Origin: Eubacterium sp.
Lineage (GTDB): Bacteria > Bacillota > Clostridia > Peptostreptococcales > Anaerovoracaceae
Reading direction: 5' to 3'
NCBI GenBank assembly: GCA_017533915.1
Contig: JAFWHX010000015.1
Location: 1 to 64,000, forward strand
DNA: 64,000 bases
Shown here: positions 41,718 to 51,800 of the stretch, one piece after another
Layout of the letters: each line of letters opens with the position of its first letter
How positions within the stretch are numbered: the first letter of the stretch is position 1
The notes under the pieces: generated by a model
What the model was told of the DNA's origin: nothing
Seen by the model: only the letters and a program-made list of their open reading frames with translations
The model's database searches: none
Position numbers and translations under genes: made by a program

Positions 41718-44138
41718 CTATTTCCTGTTCAGCAGTAATGCTTCTGGAGACGGCCAGTCACCGCGATGGATCTTCGTGAAATAGTCTGCGTTCTCCGGAT
41801 AATCATCGCCGTAAAGCTGTTTAACGGTCTTCAGATTATACTTTCCGCCATAGTATTTCTTAAGCGTGCTGTCATACGGATCTGCAGGCTGCCAGTTACC
41901 TCCAACGAAGTTTTCATATGCCCTGGCAGTGATATCTATCGGCTTGATCCTGGCGTTATCGTCGTCTCCTACAGAGCCGAGATAATGATCCATCATATAC
42001 TTCTTGTTTCCGTTCTGTGTCTCTTCAATACTTACTTCATTGATCGAGCTGAAGTAGTGACACTCTTTACCTTCAGGAACTGTTCCTGTAAATGAGCCTG
42101 CGAACGAACCAGATTTATTATTGACGGTATGATCATCTTTCTTCTTTATCGCTTCTGTCTCCACTGCACCAGTAGCATAACAGTCAGCGATAGTACCGCT
42201 TGCGCTTCCTACAAATCCGCCCGTCAGGTTGCTTCCTGATACAGAGCATGTAGAATAGCTCTTGCTGATGCTTGTTCCTCCTGCAGTTCCGATCAGACCG
42301 CCGACTGTGCTGCCTGTAATATCATATCCGTTATCTTTGATCCATTTGTCATATGATCCATCTTCTGTGTGGCCTCCTGAATAGCAGCCGGTAACTGTTC
42401 CAGTTGAAGTTCCGATCAGTCCGCCAGCTGCGGCAGTACCATTCACCCTTACAGATGCAGAGCTGAACTTGACTGTACCTCCGCTCATGCTGCCGATCAG
42501 CCCTCCAGCATTATTTGCTTTTACAGCTACCTTCTTTTCATTTGCTCTGTTCTCGCTTGCTGAGCTGATGACCGCAACATTGGAGACTTCCATATTTGAC
42601 CCTGTGATCGTCCCTGCAAGTGCTCCGGCATTTGATGTCGCCTCGATCTCAAAATCTATCAGCTTTACATTCTTTGCGACTGAATCTGTCAGGCTGCCGA
42701 ACAGTCCTGCGTTGCCATCGGCATTAGATTTAGCTCTGATTCCGGTGATACTGTATCTGGATCCATCGTATGAATATCCAGACAGTACTGTAGGAAGATA
42801 GTAGCCTGCATCAGTTGAAGCGCTTTCAGAAGAGTACTTATATATCTTCGGGGCGTCACTGCTGTCCTTAAGTGCTTTGATACGAGGAATAAATGCTTTG
42901 CCGGAAGTCGTGCCGTCCCAGAACATATCATCTATCTGAACGCCCTTACTGATCTTTACTATATCACCGTTCACAGATGAGCCGTTATTTGCATTCAGAT
43001 TCGATACTGCCTTATCCAGGTTCTCAAGGTGTCTGATATTCTTGACATATGCAGTATCGACAGTATTATTCACACCACCCTTGCCGTTATCGGCAAATAA
43101 GCTGTTAGTTTTCTCTTCTGCACTGTATTCAATGCTTGTAAACTCGTTCAAGCTGTATGCGACAGCCTGGATCTTGAGATTCTCACCCGGTGTAAAGCTT
43201 TTGCCATTCTCAGCTTCGATCTTTGCAAAGTGCATACCAGCCGTGGTGATATCATCAAGAAGGATCTTATATGTTGATCCGGAATGTGTCACTCTTCCGC
43301 TGCTGTCAGGCATTTCAGTTCCTGCTGCGGAATCTGTAAACAGTACGAACGATTTCTGCGCTCCGCTATTCTCACCTGTAATTATAAGCTTAAGTGAATA
43401 CTTGCCGCTGTTATTATCTGTTACATTAACATACAGCTGTTCTTCATTCTTGACTTCAATATCAGGTGTCTCCAGCTTCTTTGGATTATCCCAGTCATCT
43501 CCGCCATCGCCTCCGTACCAGCCAAGTACAGAATCGTCGACATAGTGACGTCTGGCCTTCATCTTGTCATCGCCGCTGTAATCAGGTACTATCCCTGCAA
43601 CGAAATCACTCTGAGTAAGTGTGTGATTGAATTTAGCCGGAGATCCGCTTGCAGAGCAGTAGAACACATCCATCACGCGGCCTGTCGGTTTATGATATCG
43701 GATTATGTAGCTTCCTCCTGCTCGTACAGTTTCGTCGATAGAACCAAATGGAAGCATCAGGTCCAGAATAGAATCTTTGGCAAGCGAGTATGTGTTAGAA
43801 GAAGGAAACACGAAATAATAAGCTCCGCTTACAGATGAATCCTCTTCACCCACAACATCATCTTTGGTCTCATCTGTCATCGTCTTTTCCAGATCCAGAT
43901 AGCCTTCTCCCCTCGCAGTAGTTAAATGGTTCTGTGCGGCATAAAAAAGCTCTTTCGCGATCTTATCTCGCTCAAATTGTGCCAGATTGCGCTGATGATT
44001 GACCAGGCTGATAAATGCTAGTGCTGCCAGTATCACTATGATCACAACAACGACCAGCAGTTCTGCCATAGTCATTCCGCTTCTGTCTGAAAACTTATTC
44101 CTGACGCTGTTCATTTTTCTGGAAACATATTTATTCAT
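41718..44138 (-). CDS. large prepilin-like protein with GLUG repeats
   Basis: An 806-residue protein with a type IV prepilin N-terminus: a basic leader, then G|MTMAELLVVVVIIVILAAL with Gly at -1 and Glu at +5, a helix of about 25 residues, and RDKIAKELFYAAQNHL. Such proteins are cut by a prepilin peptidase and built into type IV filaments. Unlike ordinary pilins (about 150 residues) it carries a very long C-terminus with five or six GLUG-type repeats (GGLIGSMSGGTV, GGLIGTSTGTV, GGLIGTAGGTS, GGFVGSASGTI; about residues 490-690), a module found in surface and adhesive proteins. The ATG at 44138 has an AAGG before it. It is the last gene of the operon. Confidence 0.85.
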   Translation of the reverse strand: MNKYVSRKMNSVRNKFSDRSGMTMAELLVVVVIIVILAALAFISLVNHQRNLAQFERDKIAKELFYAAQNHLTTARGEGYLDLEKTMTDETKDDVVGEEDSSVSGAYYFVFPSSNTYSLAKDSILDLMLPFGSIDETVRAGGSYIIRYHKPTGRVMDVFYCSASGSPAKFNHTLTQSDFVAGIVPDYSGDDKMKARRHYVDDSVLGWYGGDGGDDWDNPKKLETPDIEVKNEEQLYVNVTDNNSGKYSLKLIITGENSGAQKSFVLFTDSAAGTEMPDSSGRVTHSGSTYKILLDDITTAGMHFAKIEAENGKSFTPGENLKIQAVAYSLNEFTSIEYSAEEKTNSLFADNGKGGVNNTVDTAYVKNIRHLENLDKAVSNLNANNGSSVNGDIVKISKGVQIDDMFWDGTTSGKAFIPRIKALKDSSDAPKIYKYSSESASTDAGYYLPTVLSGYSYDGSRYSITGIRAKSNADGNAGLFGSLTDSVAKNVKLIDFEIEATSNAGALAGTITGSNMEVSNVAVISSASENRANEKKVAVKANNAGGLIGSMSGGTVKFSSASVRVNGTAAAGGLIGTSTGTVTGCYSGGHTEDGSYDKWIKDNGYDITGSTVGGLIGTAGGTSISKSYSTCSVSGSNLTGGFVGSASGTIADCYATGAVETEAIKKKDDHTVNNKSGSFAGSFTGTVPEGKECHYFSSINEVSIEETQNGNKKYMMDHYLGSVGDDDNARIKPIDITARAYENFVGGNWQPADPYDSTLKKYYGGKYNLKTVKQLYGDDYPENADYFTKIHRGDWPSPEALLLNRK

Positions 44139-44190
44139 TTTCCGGACCTTCTTAACCCGTTCTTCAACGATCAACAAAAACTACTGCCTA

Positions 44191-44733
44191 TTATGAAATA
44201 ATCCTTATATATACTTTCGAGCGACTGGTAACCAGCTCGCTGCCATATTTCACTTTGAGCCCATCAAATTCAACTAAAGTCTTTTTGCTGTTGATACTGA
44301 CGGAGTCATAAGTGACTTCAAGCTTGCTTTTTGTACGGAGCGCATCAGAGATGAGAGGCTGCCCTTCTTTTTCTCCTTCTACACTCAGATCAGAGCCGGC
44401 GTTTCTCTTATACATGATCTTACCATCGCTCATATAGATCCTGGACATCATGTTGTTTGACTCGTTATAATACGTAATTGCCGTGTTTCCGGAATTGACT
44501 TCCTGGTCTTTCGATACTCCAAGCTCATTCCTCAACGTTGAGATGGTGGTCGATAACAAAAGCTCAGCATTCGATGCCCGCTCGACCTTCTGATACGCAC
44601 TTATAGCTGCCGGCATACCTGCTGCCACGACAGAGGTGACCATAAGCAGAATAAGAATTGCTATGAGTGTCTCTGCAAGCGTAAATGCTCTGTTATCCTT
44701 CAGTTTTTCTCTGATCTTTATCATGTTGTTCAT
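44191..44733 (-). CDS. prepilin-like minor pilin (GspJ/PilW-like position)
   Basis: A 180-residue protein whose N-terminus RAFTLAETLIAILILLMV is a type III (prepilin) signal with Glu at +5. The residue before the cut is Ala instead of the usual Gly, which may slow processing. The remaining part is polar and beta-rich with no family I can name. It is placed between the 111- and 806-residue prepilins. Comparison with GspJ or PilW rests on order and size only. Confidence 0.8.
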   Translation of the reverse strand: MNNMIKIREKLKDNRAFTLAETLIAILILLMVTSVVAAGMPAAISAYQKVERASNAELLLSTTISTLRNELGVSKDQEVNSGNTAITYYNESNNMMSRIYMSDGKIMYKRNAGSDLSVEGEKEGQPLISDALRTKSKLEVTYDSVSINSKKTLVEFDGLKVKYGSELVTSRSKVYIRIIS

Positions 44734-44778
44734 AAGTCTGATCTTCCCACGATCATACCTCAGTAGATAAGGCTCTGA

Positions 44779-45114
44779 TCACGCTTCTTTATATGCTACT
44801 ACTTTTATTCTCTTGAAAGCATTGTTTTCAACGACAGTAACTGTATAGTCTTTCGTCACGTCGCCTCCGCCTTTTATCGTCACAGTGCCTGATGACGTCG
44901 AACCATCAGGAAACGTCGCCATTTTGTTTGAATTCTCATAATATGCAGCCAGATTCTTCCTGCTTTCCTGGATCATATTAAATGAAAACGCAATAGCACC
45001 GGCAAGCATTGTAAGAGCAAGTGCTGCAATCAGCATCGATATCAATGTCTCAGCGATCGTCTCACCTCGCCTGCTGTGAAGCTTTCTTTTAATCATTTCT
45101 TTTGTAGTTCTCAT
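44779..45114 (-). CDS. prepilin-like minor pilin (GspI/PilV-like position)
   Basis: A 111-residue protein with the prepilin N-terminus RRG|ETIAETLISMLIAALAL: Gly at -1, Glu at +5, but an unusual Glu at +1. A short polar domain follows (KGGGDVTKDYTVTVVEN). It is too small for a main subunit of the usual size and most likely a minor pilin. It lies between the GspK-like gene and the 180-residue prepilin gene. Confidence 0.8.
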   Translation of the reverse strand: MRTTKEMIKRKLHSRRGETIAETLISMLIAALALTMLAGAIAFSFNMIQESRKNLAAYYENSNKMATFPDGSTSSGTVTIKGGGDVTKDYTVTVVENNAFKRIKVVAYKEA

Positions 45115-45138
45115 AAATCCCTCTCATCAAAACATTCT

Positions 45139-45807
45139 TCAGATGATCTTCATGCTCTTAAGGGACCATGTGATCGACCTTGTCCTTATTGATATAGGTG
45201 TAATTGAGCCGTCATCATCTTCTACTTCTTTTGTAGACGTAGAATCTGTTACATCAGCTTTGAATACCACCTCCATAACAAACGGATGTGTGCTGCTTCC
45301 GCTGTATTTTGAAACAGCCATAGTCATCTCCTTTTTACTCGGCTGGAGCACAGTCTCCACTGCAGGCTCAGTTCCGTCTACAGGCCCTGTAATAGTTATT
45401 GAGGGCTGTCCGGGTAAAATATTGTAATACCTGCATGCAATATCGCTTACAATTGAAGATGGCGTATATGTAGTCCCTATCGGCGTGTAACTTGAGTAAT
45501 TGGCTGTCGCTTCGCCGCTTGATACATCCTCGAGAACATAACGGCTTGAAGATCCGCCTTCTGGAGTCACATCGACTACTGTCACCGTTTTATCGCATAT
45601 AAGGTCTTTCAGCAGAATGCTCGCTGACGTAACGCTGTAGTATCTCTGGTCTGTTTCAGCCATATTAGAGATACGGCCAGTGGCCGCTGATGCTGCTGTT
45701 ATTATTATCGAACTGAGGACAGCGCACACAAGAAAGAGCAGTAATGCGAATGTTATAGACGCACCCTTTCCGGAGCGCAGCTTCTTAATCGATCTGTTCA
45801 TTTTCAT
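45139..45807 (-). CDS. GspK/PilX-like prepilin lacking Glu5
   Basis: A 222-residue protein with a basic leader, then KG|ASITFALLLFLVCAVLSSII. The +5 position is Phe, not Glu. Among type II secretion and type IV pili the pseudopilin without Glu5 is GspK, which sits at the very tip. The rest is a polar domain with many Thr and Ser. An AAAGGAG stands before the ATG and the gap to the giant gene is only 17 bases, so they form one operon. The GspK comparison is an inference from this one feature and gene order. Confidence 0.75.
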   Translation of the reverse strand: MKMNRSIKKLRSGKGASITFALLLFLVCAVLSSIIITAASAATGRISNMAETDQRYYSVTSASILLKDLICDKTVTVVDVTPEGGSSSRYVLEDVSSGEATANYSSYTPIGTTYTPSSIVSDIACRYYNILPGQPSITITGPVDGTEPAVETVLQPSKKEMTMAVSKYSGSSTHPFVMEVVFKADVTDSTSTKEVEDDDGSITPISIRTRSITWSLKSMKII

Positions 45808-45824
45808 CCACGCTCCTTTCGCTA

Positions 45825-48800
45825 TCAGCCTGCATGTACGCTGACTTCCTTATCGATCTTCTTCTCGCCGTTTTCAGTATACTCATACCCTACGCCATTT
45901 TCATTTACTGTTACAATGAAGTAATAACCGTTGGCTGGAGTATCGTATCCTGCAGGTGCTTCGATCTCCTTTACATAATATGTTCCGTAATTCAGGTCTC
46001 CTGCAAAGAATACTCCACTTTCTCCGGATACAAGCGGATCTGCAGCGCTCCCAAGCGGATCGCCGTTTGCATCATGCGCGACTCTCGTTCCCTGCCTGTC
46101 AGCATAGATGATGAACTTCGCGCCTGCCAGTGAATCATATGATCCGGCAGCTACTTTCCTGAGTATTACTCTGCGTGTCCCGCGGATACCGTTCCAGCAT
46201 ATGATCTGTACATCTGCACTATCATATTCGCCATACAGCACATCTCCGGTCGCGTTCTCTGTACTTGTATCGTCTCTCGCATTTCTGAATACAGAAGGCT
46301 TATTGCTTCCTGCCTTAACGCCGCTCTTCATCTTTGCGAATGGCATGAACTGCTTATTATGATATTCATTATCAGCCCATACCCAGATATCTGTGCCGCC
46401 AAGGAGACTGCCGGTTATCGTAATGGTCTTAGGCTCATTGTCATCTTCTGTACCGGTCTCTGCGAGATATATATCTACATTTACATTATTGGTACCGTAA
46501 GGCTCACCGCCGTGAAGTTTATCTTCGTAGTTTGACATTTCAACGACGTTGTGAGAGAAGTGCGGCGTGCCTGAGATATTCATATGTGAACCATTGGTGA
46601 GATAAATACCTGCGCCCTGCTCTCCTGCACTGTTGTTCCTGATCGTACCGCCATTCATGGTCAATGTGGTATTCTCTGAAACGTATACGGCTCCGCCTTT
46701 TCCTGTCACCTTTGAATGCTGCAGTGTAGCTCCGGTTCCGATAGTAAGCTGAGCGGACTTATCAACTACCTTAATGATGCCGCCATCGCAGTTGACAGTA
46801 ACTTTGTTATTGCCATCAAGTGTAATGTTGGTCACCGTGAGTGCAGCATGGTTGATTATCATGCTCCTGTCATCAAGATCTGCACCTCTCTTGATCGTAC
46901 AGTAAGTCCCGGAACGTCCCGTGTAAGCATATCCGTCTGTATCATCCGGAGAAGCTGTTGTGAGCGCCACGGTCTTTCCACGAGCAAGCTGTACCTGATT
47001 ATTGAGCTCATAAGAGCCGATCAACATCTTGATCATACGGGCAGTTGCCTTCGTTCCGTCGGCATACTTGAACGTCGTGCTGCTGCTGTTGTTGATATCA
47101 TCAAATGCACCTTCGAGCGAATTGTATACAGCCGGGCTGCCATTAATGTACAGCAGAACCCCATCTCTATCGGTGATCTTGCAGATTACTTCTTCCCACC
47201 TAGCGTACAGGGTCATATCTCCCTTTGAGTATCCTTTACTGATCGTATCAGCGTCATTTCCTCTGAAGAATCTGATCTGCTCTTCATATGCATATTCATC
47301 GTAAACAGCAGAAGTGTCCGGATCAGGTGTGGCCCAGCTCATGAACACATGGCTGTCCCAGGTAGGATTGACTTCATCAATCGTATAGATATGGTATGTT
47401 TCAGTAGTCGTGAAGTTGATCGTATCTGTACGCGGAACATTAAGCTCTCCTCCTGAAAGCTTACCGCCCTTTGGATCATATGTGATCGTCGGCTCGCTGT
47501 CATTGTACAGTTTGAAGATATCACCAACAAATCCTTTTTCATCTCTGTCTTCAGGAATGGCTATATCGATCGTCCTGTTAACATATTGTTCTGTTGATGC
47601 TTTCGTGATCCATACAGCCGAATTATCATTCCCGATAGTTACCTCCCAGTAACCTGCCGGACGTACAGTAGATTCATTGGTAGCCTGTTCTTCAAGTCTG
47701 TATTTGCTTCCAGGCTTGAAGTTTGCCTTGTTGCCGCCTTCAGTCTCTGTTGTCTGACCCCATGGAATGACGACGTTGCCATCCGCATTGCTGCTGCCGG
47801 ACCATACCTGCTTACCATCATCTATATTAGTAAAGGTAAATGTTACTCCATTGAGAGCATCTTTTGTCTGATAGTTCAGTACAGACAGCCTCATAGGCTT
47901 ACCCTGCCACATCACGAAATAGCTGCTCGAAGATATCTGCTCACCATCCATTCCAAGCAGCTCATCATCTCTGTCATTCTTGAACTTGTTAAGTCTTGCT
48001 CCACTGACATTTGATCCATCATATGTTCCGAAGTTTCTGGCAGCGATTCCATGTTTATAATAGATGTCTTCACCATCTGCTACGTAAACGCCGATGTTCG
48101 CTCCAGATCCTAGCCCTGTAGTATGAATGATATCATTGCTGTCATATTCCAGATAAACATTCATCTTCGTTGTGTTATCTGTTGATGTGTTTCCGATGAC
48201 TTTTGCGTTTCCTGAGAACTGTAGTGTACTTTCTTCATCAGAGGCTACTGCACCTGCCGGTGAAACATTACCGCTGATCTCTCCGCCGGACATCGTGAAT
48301 GTATGATCGCTTCCAGCAACGAATACCGCTCCGCCTTTGACAGAAGCATTGTTGCTCTTCATGCTGCCGGCATTCATTGTAAGAGTACCCTGGACATAAG
48401 CAGCACCGCCTGTAGCCGCACTGTTCCCCTCCAGTGATGTAGATCCTGCCAGAGTCACTGCCGCGCCGTCTGTTGTATAGATCGCGCCACCGTTTCCTGT
48501 AACAGTATTATTACTCAGTGTGCTTCCGGAGATCTTCGTTGTTGAGCTTACTGACAGTCCGCCTCCATTAGCAGCAGAGTTTCCTATCACTTTGCTTCCC
48601 TGATACAATGTGCACGCCGCAGTGCCGCCTGTACAGATACCGCCGCCGTTGCCAGCTGCACTGTTGCCTTTGCCGTCTTCTTCTCCACCAACAGTACCTC
48701 TGAGGAATACGCCTGCTTCTGAATAGACAGCTCCGCCGTTGCCAGCCGCCGTATTACCTGTCAGCTCTGTTCCAGCATTGATAGATACACTGCCGCCTGT

Positions 48801-51800
48801 TTCAGCACAGATCGCTCCGCCGTTGCCAGCCGTTGCTCTGCACTCATTGATCACACCTGTCGTGGCGATCGTGGTAAACCCTGAAGCTGCATAGACTCCG
48901 CCGCCTGAATTTGCTTCGCAGTTGTCGATCGTTCCGCTCATTGTAAGTGATGCGCCATTTCCAAGACGGATCGCGCCTCCATTACCTGTGACCTTTGAAT
49001 TCTGAAGTGTAGCTGCACTGTTTACTGTCAGCTTCACTGCGCCAGCCACATCCACGATACCACCATCTGCTGATGCTGTGATCGGTGTTTCTTCTGCTGT
49101 ACTTCCGCCATCCAGAATTATCTTATCGATCGTCAGCACTCCGCTGTCATGAATCATGCTGCCGTGATCGAATCCACGTGTTACTGTTGATATGTTGCCA
49201 TGTCCATCATCCTTACCCTTGTTATATGGGAACAGATCTTCGTCTGTTGTAAGGGCTGTCGTGAGTATCACAGTTTTTCCTGCAACAAGCTCAGCAGGTC
49301 TCTCTGTTGTATGAGCCGGCACGATCATCTCGACACGTAAAGTTCCGGTGACATTACCATCTGTACTCGTTCTTATGTTTCCAATATTGATCTTATCGAA
49401 AGCATCTTCCAGGTGGCTGAACACTGCACGCTGTAATACACCGTTCCCATCTCTGTAGTATAACAGCTCTCTGCTGCGGTTGAGGATCTTGCAGACTATC
49501 TCAAGGAAATTGTTCTTGAATATTATAGTCGAGCTGTAGACCTCCTTGCCCTCTCTTGTTATTACATTATCACCAACTACAGCGTTCAGCAGCTCCTGAG
49601 CTTCTTCATGGCTATCCTTTTTCACTGTTGTACGTACTCTGGCAGACTGAACTTCTGTAAGGTTCTCAACTATATCATATGGCAGATCAGTAGGCAGATC
49701 CTTTATCGTGATCGATTTCAGATTCTTCAGTGCCGGTACATTACTGCCTGTACCTATATGACCTACACCATTTGTAAATGTAATACCATCCGGTATTTCA
49801 TCCCCATTCGAATCAAATGCAGGATAAGCTTTACTGATGGTGGTATCACCGAGAGTTATAGTGAAGTCGAATGAATCGTTAAAATCATCTGGTTCATCGC
49901 TCTCCACTGTCTTTACTATAGTGATCTCTCCCGTTACACGATCATTGATAAACTCAGCATGTGACATGCTGGTGGAATCATCTGAGCCATCGATATTCTC
50001 TCCCAGCCTGCCGCTTACTTCAGTTGTCTGATCTTCAGGTACAGGCTGCTTTACTTCATGTGCCTTTGTAATATAGTCTTCCTGCTGTTCTTCTGTCAGT
50101 TCCTCACTTACTGTGTAGTAAGTATTGTCTATCAGGAATTCATCTGGCAGTGCTGCAGTTTTACTTTCGCCATCTTTCAGAGTTATCTCAGCCGTACCAT
50201 CCGTTTCAAAAGTAATATCTTCAAATGTAGTTCTCCTGTCGAATGTTACAGGGTTTCCTGAATTATCTGTCAGTCTGATCATAAACCTGAAATATGTCGA
50301 TTTATCAGCTGACAGATCACTCTCAACTTTCTTCGATACACGAAGCAGAGGCTGGCCATGCCAGTAGATCAAAATGTTATCCGGATCAGTTTCTGACTTG
50401 AATCCTCTCTGGCTCGGCTCACGGTCGTTGACGAAGCAATATAACTTGTCATCCGCGATACTGCTGTCTCTTGTACCAAATGGCCTTACCTTACCTCCAT
50501 GCTTGCCCCACTGAGAATTTGGATTATCCATATCCCCTGGAACGTAGATTCCTATCTCTGAATCGGCGTTTATGCCGCTCGCATTTATAATGTCGTTGCT
50601 GTCCTGTGCAAGCTCTACATTATTACGGAATGAGCTGCCGCCACTTGTACAAGTGTTTCCGATCACTGTACAGAGTCCTGTTGCTTCTGCATCTCCGTTT
50701 TTACCGAAATGGAGTCTGGCATTTAACCCTCCGACAGCGACAGCACCGCCGGAAGTCGTTGCACTGCATTCTGTGATAGAGCCGCTGTACATGTTGAATG
50801 ATGCGCTGACATCTGCAATATACACTGCTCCGCCATTCTTTGCAGAACAGCCTTTGATAGTACCGTCCTTCATGTTGATCGCAGTGTTAGCAACATCTGT
50901 GAAGATCGCGCCGCCATTTCCATCAGTTCTGCAGTTCTCGATCGTTCCTCCATAGATATTAGCTGTATTGCCGCTTTCGTAAAGAGCGATTGCGCCGCCT
51001 CCGACTTGTGTTGAATAGCCGTTCTTGATCGTAGCATTTTCACCGACAGTGATCGCTCCGCTGCTGCCTTTCACAGCTATGATAGCTCCTCTGTCGACAG
51101 ATGGCTTTTCAGCGCCGTCCAGAATGACATTTTTGAGAGTCAGATCATCGCGGACAGTAATCCATGCATTATCGAACGTACCACCTCTTACGATCGTTGC
51201 GTAAGGATGCTTAGGATCGCCATTATAACTGAATCCCGCTTCATCAGGTTCAGGTGAAGCAGTAGTCAGGGTAATAGTCTTCGCGGTGAAAGTCTGTGGT
51301 GTGCCCATGCGGTTTTCAGTCGTATACTCCTGAACGTACATCTGGATCTGATAAGAGCCGGAATACCTGCTGCCGTCCGCATTGTATAACTCAGGATCTG
51401 CATACATCAGCATTCCATATGCACTTGTCTTATTTGCCTCACCGTTATTTTCCAGTGTGGTATATACCGCAGGATTCTTGTGCGCCGCATCGAGATAGAG
51501 CATATGGCCGCTTCCATCTGTTATCTTGCAGACATATGAAGTCCAGACAACAAGACTTCCGGTGCCTTTTGCACCTGTAAGAGGATGACGGTCATTGCGG
51601 TAGCGGTCAAGATTTGCATCATTAGATCTTGTCGCAAATGGCTTTGTAGCTTCTCCATGTGCCGGATCCTGTTCATCTGAAGCATAAACACCAATGTAAG
51701 CATCCGCACTGAGTGCACTGTTCCTGATCACAGTATTGCTGTTGACGTCAAGATACACATTACACTCTGTTGATGCTCCCATAGTATTATATTGTACTGT

